Of a DNA stretch of 62,000 nucleotides, positions 39,301-51,283 are shown in pieces. The translations under genes and the position numbers were made by a program. Below the pieces are notes generated by a model, which had not been told where the DNA came from, searched no databases, and saw only the letters and a list, made by a program, of their open reading frames with translations. Each line of letters opens with the position of its first letter. The first letter of the stretch is position 1. Location: the NCBI RefSeq assembly GCF_030272615.1, contig NC_081412.1, positions 693,974,083 to 694,036,082 of the forward strand, in the 5' to 3' direction. This DNA is from Cryptomeria japonica. Taxonomy: Eukaryota > Streptophyta > Pinopsida > Cupressales > Cupressaceae.

Positions 39301-39909
39301 GGCAGTTGTATCATTGTTTCTTTGATTACATAAAGATATATATTGTTTTTGGGGAGAGGAGAGATCTGTGCATTTTGAATCAAAATAGATAACATGTCTT
39401 TGTATATGTTCATCTGATCAAGTAACAGTATTTGATCATTTCATTGCAGTTTTTCATTATTCCTTTGATGTTTTTTCCTTTGAATGTATTGTTTACTTTG
39501 GAAAAGATTCATGTTTGTGGGTGGATTTATTTTCCTTGAATCTGTTCATCTTTATTTGGAAGAAGTGTATTGAACTTTGTTTCAGTTGCTATAGTTATAT
39601 ACTTTGAAAATTAAGAAAATAGTTTCCATTATTTATGAGATATGAGGAAAGTTATAGCCTTTCATCCAAGAATGAAATAGGCAGCCTTATACGCTTTTTG
39701 GTTAAAAGCTTTTCATTTAGATATGAGTAAAAACAAAACCGCCATTTTGTGAAAATCCTAGATAGGGAGCTATACCTAGGCAAAAATTCAGAGGGAAGTG
39801 ATTCGAACAAACGCTTACCCAACTGTTCAGTGAATCAATTGTTCTTAAAAGAAGGTCACAGAGTTAAAAGTAATCATTTAAAAACAAAGAGAAAATCTAT
39901 TCACTAACA
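36371..39909 (+). repeat. LTR of copy B (3539 bp, internally deleted)
   Basis: It lacks the first 23 bases and about 1.4 kb of the reading frame (junction near 37190, where sequence equal to 27110 meets sequence equal to 28475). It ends in TAACA at 39905-39909, then GATTTT and the PBS. TGTTA at the start of LTR C and TAACA here form the expected inverted ends. Confidence 0.8.
37191..38997 (+). pseudogene. LTR-encoded protein, copy B (C-terminal two thirds)
   Basis: The N-terminal ~45% is deleted. What remains covers the helical middle, the basic Ser-rich linker, the KNPKPK basic motif and the coiled-coil region (194 open codons at 38101-38685). A TAG at 38683 replaces a codon that is open in copies C and D. 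The shared stops at 38713 (TAA) and 38935 (TAG) follow, then the acidic tail ending at TGA 38995-38997. Frame is kept from 38101 to 38997. Confidence 0.75.
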
Positions 39910-39915
39910 GATTTT

Positions 39916-39933
39916 TGGCGACTCTGCTGGGGA
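39916..39933 (+). other. Primer binding site, copy B
   Basis: TGGCGACTCTGCTGGGGA, the best-preserved PBS of the array. Its first nine bases fit the 3' end of a tRNA ending GAGTCGCCA. Confidence 0.82.
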
Positions 39934-40312
39934 GTGACACAAAGAGAAAACCAAATTTTTCAATAGACCAGTATGTCACAAACATGAGCCCATAATAAGC
40001 CAAAGTGTTTGGAGTGCAGGAAGATTGTTGAGATTGAGTCTTGTTTGAAGTAACCTTTATTTCCTACAAATAATCATCCTGGATTCTCGTCCATATACTA
40101 GAGCACAAAGAAGAGAAGGAGTAATTGATAATTGTTTTGAAGAATTGCAAAATCTGTCATTCACCCCAAGTATTACTCCTAGACGGAAGGCCAAAAGCAA
40201 ACCTTCATCTCCTGTCAGAGTTACCCCTATATCTTCTTCTTCCCCTTGGAAAGCACTAACACTTACTGGAATCCAAGCCCTACCTCTTGTAACCATTCAT
40301 CCAGTGTTCATT

Positions 40313-42310
40313 ATGGCTCAACCCTCGAGTGCGGCTATTGGACCTCTTGCTCTTGCAGCCCATAATCCACTACCAAAAGAAGAAAAGGATGTTTTACCCA
40401 AATATAAAGGTGATGGGAAAGTTTCTGTTGAAGAGAATTTCAACTCTTTTAATGTAGCGACTGGAATTCTAGGAGTTCAATATGAGGACGTGGCTGTTAG
40501 GCTTTTTGCCCAAACCCTCACCGAAGAGGCAGCAGAATGGTTTAGTCAGCTGCAAGAAGGATCCATAACTAACTAGCAAACAATGAAAACGAGTTTTGAA
40601 AAAAGATTCCAAAGCGTTGATGATGAATAGACATTACTGGCTCAACTCACACAGCTGAAGAAGAAAATTCACGAGCCGATGAGGGATTATGTAGCAAGAT
40701 ATAATAAGATTATTCACAAAATTCCTCAAGCCAATAGACCAACTATAGATAATCAGCGATGTTTCTTCCTAAATTCCATGCCACTTGATGTAGGATTTCA
40801 CCTCAGAAGAAGTAGGCCGGGGGACCTAGAGACTGCTCAAAATGAGGCTATAGAGCTCAAAGATGATCTAATAATAGCTGGCAAATGGAGGAAAGATGTA
40901 CAAACTCCTTAGGGACAATCTCAGGCCACTACATCCTCTACTAATCTGGTTGTTCAGCAGCTCATCAATGATATGAATTCTTTAAAAAGGCAGATACCTA
41001 AGCCTGGAAACTCTTATCCACAACCTTATCAGGATATAAGCAGGAGAACTTCAAATCAATATAACTATGGACGACCGTTGCAACTTCCTTCAGCTCCACA
41101 AAGATTACAGATAGAGGCACCTCCTGACAAAGGTGTCATGTGCTCATTTCATCTTATGACTGATCATGATGGGGTTTCATATCCTAATATGATAAGACAC
41201 GTTTAGCTGCAAAACACAAAGGATGAATTAGGAGAGTTCACTGAAGCAAAAAGAATTCAAGAGGCACCTGGCGACTCTGGAACATTCTACATCAAATATG
41301 AGTTAGATTCAAAAAAAGGTAGTAACATTTTGGAAACTCTTGAAGGTTCTTCATGTGCGATTCTAACAAGGAATCAATGAGCCTCCCAGCCTTCTTCCTT
41401 TGTGAACCCTTCTAGAAACAATTTCAAAGGCAAAGATCTCCCAGGTAATAGTTTTTCAAAGGTTCCTGAGGTTAAGATTTTGCAAAGGAACCATGAAGAT
41501 CATAAGAGCTCTTCCTCTTCTTCCTCCTTTGATATCATAGAATTCTGCAAGGCCTCTACCGTTCAACTTCCTACCACTGAGTATTTAAAGCTTAACCCAA
41601 AAGAGTTAGATAAATTGGTCAAATACATTAAAGGAGATTCCTTTCTGGAGTCTCAAGTACATGGATGTATGGAAAATGGCGATTTAGCAGTTGCATAGGG
41701 GTCTTCATCTATCCCCTGCTCATTGGCTAATCTGACAAATCCCTATGCTTTTCATTATACAAAGTCTGGGCATGAGGTTGAGATTCCAAAACCTGAACCT
41801 TTCTATATTTCACTTCTCCTAAATGGCCAAAAGTTAAGTAATTGTATAATTGATTCAGGGGCTTCAGACAATATAATGCCTTCTCCTGTGGCTAAGTCTC
41901 TAGGTTTGACCCTCACTAAAATGTTTGGGAGATGCTTTTCAATGGATGGAAAATAGGTTCCTCTTATTGGTCAGGTGAAGGACATTCAGGCAGTGCTGGC
42001 AACATGCCCAAACAAAAGAGTAAGATTAACTATACTGGTTGTTGATATTCCGGTGAGTTACGGAATGCTTCTGAGTAGGACATTTTGCAAAGATCTTGGA
42101 GGCGAAATCAAAATGGACTGGTCTGAAGCCGTTATTCCCCTTGGAAATCAGAAAATCAAGCTTGAACCTGAGCCCAAGAATAATTATACTATATTTCCCT
42201 CAGATAACCCAAAAGCCCAGATTCTGTTTCAGGAGTGTGAGTTTGGAAACTATCTTCTTCTTGCACCTAGTGAAAAGAAAACGGACGAGGCAACTGATGA
42301 ACTTGATGTA
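40313..42310 (+). pseudogene. Gag and protease of copy B (broken)
   Basis: It starts at ATG 40313 (MAQPSSAAIG) in a frame that is also open upstream from 40145. Capsid-like residues and MRDYVARYNKI are present. Stops at 40574 (TGG to TAG), 40628, 40910 (CAG to TAG) and 41204 (CAG to TAG) break it. The Cys/His motif near 41140 reads CSFHLMTDHDGVSY, its last Cys changed. The protease keeps its active site DSGASDN at 41852-41872. A TAG at 41954-41956 is CAG in copy D. The protein order gag-protease is fused in frame with the downstream domains. Confidence 0.87.
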
Positions 42311-42874
42311 CTATGGCAAATGGAGTTTGACGGAAGCTGAGCTAACTCCAGTTCTGGAGTAGGGGTGGTTTTGCTGTCACCAACTGGTAATATTTTTCCC
42401 TTTTCCTTCAAGTTGGATTTTAAGAACACTAATAATACTGCTGAATATGAGGCACTATTATTGGGATTAAGTGAGGCTAAATGTAAAGAAATTAAGTTGC
42501 TTAAAGTCAAAGGTGATGCAGAGTTAATCGTTAGGCAGGTGAGGAATGTCTATATGGTTAAGAATGACAGGTTGAGGCATTACAGGAATAGAGTTTGCGA
42601 TGAGTTAGAATTCTTTGATGCCTTGTTGATGGAAGCAATTCTAGGGGAGCAAAATAGTAGAGTAGATTCATTGGCCATGTCAGCCTCACTTTTATTACCA
42701 CATCTGGATTTTAAAGATAACTCATATAGGATTGAAATGATCTATATGCCCAGGGTTCCTGATAATGTAGATCATTGGTAGGTTTTTGATGCGGATGCAT
42801 AGATCAAGCATTTCCTAGAATGTGCTCAATCATTTTCTCAGTCATATTTTGAAGGTTCTGAGAATGTTTGCAAA
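42311..42874 (+). pseudogene. Archaeal-type RNase H domain, copy B
   Basis: MEFDGS at about 42320 gives the first Asp, followed by a stop. The 138 codons from 42365 to 42781 contain the Glu (NNTAEYEALLLGL), the second Asp (KGDAELIVRQV) and the last Asp (RVDSLA). The segment after it, to about 42870, links to RT and has stops at 42779 and near 42800. Confidence 0.82.
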
Positions 42875-44469
42875 GTGTTCAGTCCAGACCCAGAGGTAGA
42901 TCCTACAAATAGCTTTATTCAGCTCAAAGGTTACAAGATTTCGAAGGGATTAGTGACTCTGGAGAGATTTTTCACCAGAGATGATGCATTCATAGGTAAC
43001 AAAGTTCCCAAGGATGACGGGAAAGGAAATTGTGAGAAGGTAAATTTGGGAGATGAAGCTAACCCAAAAGAAGCGACAATTGGCAGGTATTGTTCTTTGG
43101 AGGAAAAGAGAGCATACATTGATGTTTTTGCTTGGTCTTATGATGACCTAAAGGAGTTTAGAAATGGACATTTTCAACATCAAATTTCACTGAAGCCAGG
43201 CATCTCTCCTTTTAGACAAAAATTGAAGAATTTCAATCCCATCATGGCGGATGCAATTTCTAAGGAAGTTGAGAAAATGCTTAAGGCCCGAATCATATAT
43301 CCAATCCACCATTCCACCTGGGTAGCTAACATTGTGCCCGTAAGAAAGGAAAATGGGGAAATTTGTATCTTTGTTCATTTTTGAAATTTGAATCAGGCAA
43401 GCCTGAAGGACAACTATGCCTTACAAAATATGGATCACATTTTACAGACAGTGTCCAGGTCGGGGATGATGTCGATGTTGGATGGCTTTTTTGGTTATAA
43501 CTAGATATCTATAGCAAAAAATGAGCAGCACAAGATAGCATTCATCACTCCATGGGAAAAGTTCGCATACAACTGCATGCCTTTTGGTTTAATAAATGTC
43601 GGAGCCACTTTTCAAAGGGCTATGGATTCCTCTTTCAAGGATTTTCGAGACAGAATAATTGTAGTTTATTTGGATGACCTCACAGTGTTTTCAAAAAAAA
43701 GGATAGATCATTTTCGGCATTTGAGTGTCGTATTACAGTGTTGTCATGAGCACGGGATTTCTCTGAATCCTAAAAAATTAGTTTTTTGCGTCACGAAGGG
43801 CAAATTGTTAGGGCATATTGTCTCAAAAGAGGGAGTCAAGATTGATCCCGAGAGGGTTAATGCAATTCAACGTCTTAGTTTACCCTCTAGCCAGACTGGA
43901 GTAAGATCGTTCTTTGGTCAAGTGAATTTCTTAAGAAGATTTGTTCCAGAGTTTGCTGAGACCACAAAACACATTGTTGTTTTTCTAAGTGAGCAACATC
44001 CTTTTAAGTGGACTAAAGAGGGCAAAAATGCTTTTTGAGAAAATTAAAGGACCAGTTGCAAATGCACCCACTCTTGTTAATCCAGATTTCACGGAGGACT
44101 TCATTCTATATTGTTATGCATCAGACCATACTATGTCTGGGATTCTGTTGCAGTTGGATTAACATGGGGCTGAAATGCCTATAGCGTTCATGAGTACTCC
44201 ACTGAAGAAGCATGAGCTCAAATATTCACCTATGGAGAACCATGCATATGCTGTTGTAAAAGTCGTGAAACAGTTTCGATACTATATCCAACATTCTCAC
44301 TCTGTAGCTTTTGTTCCAGATTCAGTCGTGAAAAGCATTTTGACTCAGTAGGAGGTTGGATGAAATAAGAGAGCAACATGGGTGATGAAAATCCAGGAGT
44401 ATGACTTAGATATTTTCCCTACGAAGACAATTAATGAGCAGGGCTTATGCAGGTTGATAGCCAAAAATA
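42875..44469 (+). pseudogene. Reverse transcriptase and RNase H, copy B (broken)
   Basis: The first 169 codons are open to TGA 43382-43384, which replaces the Arg codon of DFRNLN. A six-codon deletion near 43110 is in frame. The palm has another TAG near 43502 (CAG in copy A), then the active site YLDD at 43667-43678 and the thumb with VSKEGVKID. A one-base insertion near 44033 shifts the frame before RNase H (44090-44400, YCYASDHTMSG). Not functional. Confidence 0.88.
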
Positions 44470-45782
44470 AGGTGGAAATTGAAGCAGAGTTACCATTAAC
44501 TCTTTTTGTCGGATTGCAGGATACTTAGTTCTCTGATGTGGCCTACTATTTAACTTATGGTTGTTGCCCAAATCATCTGTCGGCTAAAGAACAAAGGAAT
44601 TTAAAATTAAAAGCTGCAAAGTATATAATTTGGCATGATGTTCTATACAAAACGGGTTTAGATGGAACATACCTAAGGTGTGTAGATAAACATCAATAGC
44701 AAAAGCTCCTGGAAGCTAATCATGGAGAGGTTTGTGGTGGACACTTCTCATCATCTATTACTGCTTTCAAAATTCTGAGAAATTAGTTTTATTGGCCTGA
44801 CATGTTTCAAGATGCCTATATTCATGTAAGAGAATGCAAAAAATGTCAATTGTTTTCTGGGAAGCCACATTTAGCAGCACTGCCTCTAAGGCCTGTAGTG
44901 ATAGATGAACCTTTCATGCAGTGGAGCATTGATTTCATAGGCCCAATAAACCCTCATTCCAGTGCAGGTCACATGTATATTTTGATAGCAACTCACTGCT
45001 TTACTAAGTGGGTAGAGACCATTCCCACCAAAAACGCTAACTTAGAGATTGTGTGTAGTTTTCTCATGGATTACATCCTAGTTCATTTTGGAGTACCCTA
45101 GAATATTGTGACAGATAATAATTCATATTTCTCCTCCCAAGAGTTGACTTTGTTTTTCTATGATCATCAGATTTTCCTCTCACATTCTTCTAATTATTTT
45201 CCACAGGGCAATGGTTTGGCCGAATCTAGCAACAAGAATTTGATAGTCATCATGAAGAAGCTAGTTGACGAGAGTGCTAGGAATTGGCATAAGAAGTTAT
45301 ATGAGGCTTTATGGGTGGACAGAACCACACCCAAGAGGGCCATTGGAATGGCACCTTTTGAACTTGTGTATGGCATAGGAGTGAAACTTTCTTTGCCACT
45401 CGAGTTATCAGGAACCAAGCTGCAAATAGTAGTGGAAGATTCCTTCTTTCAAAATGATTTGGAGAAAAGAATCATGTATCTGACAAAGTTAGAAGAAGAG
45501 AGAGAATTGACAGTCGATAGGATTTTAGAACATCAGAGTCGAGTAAAAAGAATTTTTGACATGCAAGCTCGACCAAGATGTTTCCTAGTAGGAGATGAGG
45601 TGCTACTATGGGACAAAAGGAGAAAGTCCAAAGGTGCTCACGACAAGTTTGATTCATTGTGGAAGAGCCCTTTTAGAATTTGTGAAGCAGTAGGACAAAA
45701 TGCATTTAGACTCAGCTATGCTGACAGAATGATCATGCCTTATACCTACAATGGGCAAGATCTCAAGCTCTATAAATTGTAA
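44470..45782 (+). pseudogene. Integrase, copy B (complete length, three catalytic residues kept)
   Basis: This is the only integrase of the array with its natural end. The zinc-binding region ends CKKCQ near 44850. The core has WSIDFIGP, IVTDNNSYF and GLAESSNKN, so D, D and E are all present. The C-terminal domain (DEVLLWDKRRKSKG, then SPFRICEAVG) is GPY/F-like and ends at TAA 45780-45782. Only one stop, TAG 45099-45101 (CAG in copy A), lies between the two open parts 44802-45098 and 45108-45779. About 150 bases separate its end from LTR C. Confidence 0.9.
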
Positions 45783-45914
45783 ATCCTGGGTTTGAGTCAC
45801 TTGTACATAGTAGTCTAGGTATTTTTGGTTGTGCCCTTAATCCTTTCCCCTTTGTTTTATGTTTTGTGAAACCAGAGTCTGTGAGTTCTTTGCATTTTCC
45901 TTTGAAAAATACAA

Positions 45915-45930
45915 TCCCCAGTCAGAGCCA
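45915..45930 (+). other. Inverted PBS-like motif directly before LTR C
   Basis: TCCCCAGTCAGAGCCA, one base before the LTR start at 45932. The reverse complement of the PBS is TCCCCAGCAGAGTCGCCA, so 15 of 16 bases align allowing one extra T and three missing bases. The expected polypurine tract is absent here. Confidence 0.65.
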
Positions 45931-45931
45931 A

Positions 45932-48900
45932 TGTTACCACGTCATTTATTCTTCATGACGAGAGTGGGTCATCTTTCCCTTCTTATGTTGGAGTCCTAGT
46001 TCATGCCATATTACCTTGGTTCAAGTCCTTAATGCGGCCTCAAATCCTTTTGATAGTCATTTAAGTCAAGTTCAGACAATTTATTGTACTCCTTGAACAC
46101 GTTGAACTATTCTGAACTAGGTTCAAGATGTTCATTTAGGTTCAATAGGTTCCAAGGTGTTCAGAAAAGGTTTTTCGTACTAACATTTTCTCTAAGTTTT
46201 TTTAGTGGATCTTTAATAAAGTTTTTCCTATTCGGTGATATAACATTTGTGTTGAACATGTTGAACTGAGTTCAAAGGGTTCAAATATGTTCAATGTGTT
46301 TAGCACGGCAAAATGGTCAACAGTTTGACGCGACGTACATCTTGAACTACTTGAACACTCAAGAAGTTGGTGCAAGGTGTTCATATGGGTTCAATGTTGG
46401 TGGGTTCCTTGGTTTCTAATGTTTTGAGAAGTGCGCTTATTGTTAAATATGGAGAGGCAGATCCATATTGTAAAGTGATGTCATTCTTTGGCTTTTTCAA
46501 AGTAAGTGAACATTTTGGGAACTGACAGTTTCTTAAAGTACGCTGCCATGCATTCAATGCATGTGTGTGGGGGTCTAATCTATCAATTTGCCACGTTCGG
46601 AATGAAATTATGAAATCATTGCACTTAATGTTTCTGTATGAATACCTTTCTCAATAAGGTATGAAAATCATTTGTGTTCTACATTTGCTACTTGCTACTA
46701 GATTTTTGTTTATATTATCCCTGGATAGGAGTCCTTCTCGCTGCTAGCCGTCATCCAATTATACAACTATGAAGGTGGGTCTTTCCTTATTTTCTCTAGT
46801 ATTTTCCCTTGCATTTTCTCTCATACAGAAGGTTTCATAGAAATCAAATTTAGGTTTCTTGTTTTTGAAATCATGAAGTCCACCCTGCACTTGTTTGGAA
46901 ACATTTTTAGCTTGGCGTCCACAGAAGCCATAGTTAGTGATATTGACTTAAAGGGTGAGAACCTTGAAGATTTGAAAGAAAAAGTGTTCAAGGGTACTGA
47001 TAAGTCTTTTTTAATAGAGATTTTGAGTAGTGGACTTTTAGAAGCCGCAGCCTTTCCTCTAGCAATTCCTTGTCCAAAGTTGGTTTGGGAGTGTATTGCT
47101 AGATATGACCCTGTATCTGAAACTATTAAAAGGGATAATGGTGAAACCCTTCTTGCCATTAACTGTGAGGTGATTGCTTCAGTGTTCAAGATACCGAATT
47201 ACCAATTTTCTAATTTCTCCCCTGCCCAGTCAATTAGTGAGTTCAATGCAGATAGAGCCTAACACAGGAATAATGTGGTGAAGTTCTAGTTGAAGGTCCC
47301 TCAGAGAGGTGGTTATAGACTACCTAAAAATCCTAACAAGAACCACATGTTGCCACATATCCATGATGTGATGCTTCTATTGCACCGAGCCAGAGGTTCT
47401 GCCGAAGCTTATAGCTTTGATGATTGGATATATTGCTATGTGCAATTAGTTCTGGAAGGAAAACAATATTTGGATTGGGCAGAGTTCATTGCTGATTCAA
47501 TGAGAGAATAGTTGAGTCTAGCCAAGCAATTTCAACAAAACTTCTTCATGTCCTCGTATCTTTTATATTGTCTGGCCTATCTTAAAGAGATAACGGGTAT
47601 ACCCAAGCAACCCACTGAAGAAGATGTCCCGGTGTATGAGTTTTATCCAATGCTACAAAAGGACAATGCCCTACAAGATTTTAAAAGGGTACACAATGCA
47701 TTCCTAGGCAATATGTGTCATGAGCTAAGGGGTACAAAAGCCAAGCAGATTTTAGATGATGCACAATCCTTGATTAAGAAGTTTGAAAGCTTTTACATCC
47801 AATTCCCACGCTTTTGCTATATACGAGTAGGAGGATTTGAAGAGGAACCCTTCAAGCTTCCGCATTTCTATTCTATTTGTTTTGTCCTAGCAGAAATATG
47901 CAGACAACTGACTTCCATGGTCAAGAAGGCACAACCTAAGGAGAAGTGGGAAGGTCATTTTCCAAAACAATTGGGAGTGTTATCCTGTAATTCAATGTCT
48001 GATGCACTAAGTATAGGAGCAGACCTTAGAAATTTTAATTTCTCTCTGTATGTTGAAAGAAAAGGGTTTGACAATAAAAGATTTTCTCGGAGCCTTGGCT
48101 TAATGCCTTATCTTCCCACGCCATAGTTAGAATATTTCTGGGAAGAGTGTTTAGATGAACTTGAAGTCTTCAAAAGAGAAAACATGAGATTGGTGTTGGA
48201 ACAGGTTATTTCTTTGCAAATAAGGTTAGATATTAAAGGGCTTCAAGAAGATTATCTTGAACTGTTTGAATAGGGGTATTTAGCCCATGGAGAGATTGAA
48301 ATGCCCCCAATTAATTGGGATGAGGAGGAAAATGATGACATACAATTGAGAACCGAACAAGTTCTGGAAAGAACTGTGGCATGGGTGGTTAAAAAGAAAG
48401 CAATGAAGCTAGGTGCCAAGTCCCTTTCTACAAGAAGTATGTCTTCACCAAAACATCTTTCTAACAGTTCTCCTATTCATGTAGGTAAGGAAATCAAGTA
48501 GGCTCAGACTAGATGCAGATCTAGCCTAACTCTAGATTTTGATACCCCTTGGCATACTCGATCACGTAGTGTCACACAGAGGAGGATGGACCAGGTCAAG
48601 GATATGGGAGTAAAAGATGTCATGCTTGAAGCTCATATTTTTTAAATTGAAGATTTGGATGGTGAAGTTGCCTGTGCTCTAGACTCCCAAACGATGACTG
48701 TGGCTATGACGCCACCCCAAAAAATGATTGAAGGAACTTCTCATTCTGTTGCGACTCCTAAATGGTTAACAACCTCAGTGAACAAGAAAAGGAGCTTTCT
48801 TCCTGTGACCATTCCAATTCAGGAGATGGTTGCCAAGTACTCTGAGAAGAATCGAAAGCCAAAGAGGTTCAAGACCACCGCTCACCTAAACAATGACAAG

Positions 48901-50880
48901 GAAATTGTTGAATGGATGATAGAAATTGCCTCTTACAAACCAAAAGATGAGAACAAAGAGGCCATTTCTGATGATTTTGAAATCACAAAAGTAGAGTTGG
49001 GAAAGATGAGCAAGGATACAAATAACCATTTTTTCCAAGTGTCAGCAAAGAAAATGCTTACCCGGTCAGAGAAGGATGGACAGGAGAAAAGAGAACTTAA
49101 AAGACACATAAGTGTTTTGGCTCAGTTCATCGATATCATCAGTTGCCTTGGAGCAATTCCAATATCCCATGCCACTGAGAATTTTGACCCAACTTCTCTG
49201 GAAAATAGGAAGTTGATGAACCAAGTTCAATGGGCTAAGAGCATCGCTGAAGTGATTGAAAAGTGGATTGAACAAGTAATCAAAGATGGTGAAAAATACA
49301 TTACCAACTCCCAAAAGTTGTGTGACGAAGTACAGAGCCTGATTTCTGAAATCCAAAATCAGCTTGTACCATGGGAGAAAGAAGAGCACAAATGACAAAA
49401 TGTCCTGCCTCTATTTACCAAAATCGAAGAGTATGGAACTACTAGATTTCTGACAAAACATTTGATTAAGTTGGTATTTGATGAATGCCAACTTTTCAAG
49501 CTAAAGAAAACTATCATGTGGTGGGTACTCACCTTTCAATTGGTAATTACGGATGCAAAAACCTCTATCTATGAACTCCAGGATTTGTAGAGCAGTATAG
49601 TCAAGGATAATAAAGTGGTCAATCTTTATCATGACTGGGAGCTAGGAATCTACGAGTCAAGTACATAGGAAGTAGTCAAGTCTTTCCGATTGAACATGGA
49701 GAAGATCAGTGTTAGGAGTAGTTTCACGCGGGAGGATATAACCAAAGTGGCTAGGATCAAATCTATGGTTTTCATTGGGAATGATCAACTGCCGAAGCAC
49801 TCAGAGAAGATGGTGCAACACAAGTCGAATAAAGAGGTGGCAAAGGCAAAACTTAATGCAATGAAAGTCCCAAGCCAATCAATGATATAGGAACTCATAG
49901 CTGCTCATGACACTCGCGAAGATGGAGAAGAGGATGATGATGAAATATGACATAATGCATCCACTATTGGCTAGTTTTCTTTATTTTTAAAACATTTTTC
50001 ATAGTTATGCAAAAAATTCGGGACAACCGTCCCAAAATACTTTCTGTTCGTTTCATAACTGTTTTATCGGGGAGTGGTCAAGTTTTCAGGGAGACCTCCC
50101 CCATTTAGACTATAAATTAAGTAAATCAGATGGTAGAAGGGTTAGATTTTAGTAACTGATTTTGAAAATTTTTGACTAAGTGTTTGTTCCGATTTTATCT
50201 ATTCTTAATCAAAGGAAGAATCAGATGGTTGAGATCTGTCGTGGAAAAAGATTGGTAGTTGTATCATTGTGTCTTTGATTACATAAAGATATATATATGA
50301 AATCTGATCATATTGTTTTTGGGGAGAAGAAAGATCTGTGCATTTTGAATCCGAATAGATAACATGTCTTTGCATATGTTCATCCGATCAAGTAACAGTA
50401 TTTGATCATTTCATTGCAGTTTTTCATTATTCCTCTGATGTTCTTTCCTTTGAATGTATTGTTTACTGTGGAAAAGATTCATGTTTGTGAGTGGATTTAT
50501 TTTCCTTGAATCTGTTCGTCTTTATTTGGAAGAAGTTTATTGAACATTGTTTCAATTGCTGTAGTTACATACTTTGAAAATTAAGAAAATAGTTTCTATT
50601 ATTTATGAGATATGAGGAAAGTTATAGCGTTTCATCCAAGAATGAAATAGGAGGCCTTATACGCTTTCTGGTTAAAAGATTTTTCATTTGGATATAAGTA
50701 AAAACAAAACTGCCATTTTATGAAAAACCTAGATAGGGAGCTGTACCTAGGCAAAAATTTAGAGGGCGGTGATTCGAACAAACACTTACCCAACTTTTTA
50801 GTGAATCATTTGTTCTTAAAAGAAGGTCACAGAGTTAAAATAAATCATTTAAAAACAAAGAGAAAATCTATTCACTAACA
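45932..50880 (+). repeat. LTR of copy C, full length (4949 bp)
   Basis: Bounded by TGTTA and TAACA, with integrase of copy B ending 150 bases before it and the PBS six bases after it. It contains 0.94 kb of GTTCAA-rich and other non-coding DNA, the 1025-codon frame 46873-49950, a TATA-like run at 50290-50298 and a 0.6 kb end. That both borders are LTR-type is the main reason to place the reading frame inside the LTR rather than between LTR and gag. Confidence 0.82.
46873..49950 (+). pseudogene. LTR-encoded large protein, copy C (about 1025 codons, frame kept)
   Basis: ATG 46873 to TGA 49948-49950 is one frame (3078 bases) with no net frameshift but 11 internal stops: 47260, 47287, 47509, 48124, 48271, 48499, 48643, 49393, 49588, 49666 and 49888. 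Several are TAG where another copy has CAG or TGG. The N-terminal half (residues 1-430) is helical with hydrophobic blocks such as HDVMLLLHRARG and YLDWAEFIADS. It weakly recalls the plant-transposon-associated domains of unknown function in other plant elements, which I cannot confirm. Residues 500-600 are basic and Ser-rich, a basic KPKRFK motif lies near 660, a coiled coil at about 790-840, and an acidic end EEDDDEI. The start was chosen because the ATG is shared by copies A and C. Confidence 0.8.
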
Positions 50881-50886
50881 GATTTT

Positions 50887-50904
50887 TGGCGACTCTGTTG
50901 GGGA
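50887..50904 (+). other. Primer binding site, copy C
   Basis: TGGCGACTCTGTTGGGGA, six bases after the LTR end TAACA. Confidence 0.8.
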
Positions 50905-51283
50905 GCGACACAAAGAGAAAACCAAATTTTTCAATAGACTAGTATGTCATAAACGTGAGCCCATAATAAGCAAAAGTGTTTGGAGTGTAGGAAGATTGTT
51001 GAGATTGAGTCTTGTTTGAAGTAACCTGGTTTTCCTACAAATAATCATCCTGGATTCTCGTCCATATACTAGAGCACAAAGAAGAGAAGGAGTAATTGAT
51101 AACTGTTTTGAAGAATTGCAAAATCTGTCATTCGCCCCAAGTTTTACTCCTAGAAGGAAGGCCAAAAGTAGACCTTCATCTCCTATCAGAGTTACCCCTA
51201 TATCTTCTTCTTCCCCTTGGAAAGCACTAACACTTACTAGAATCCAAGCCCCACCTCTTGTAACCATTCATCCGGTGTTCATT

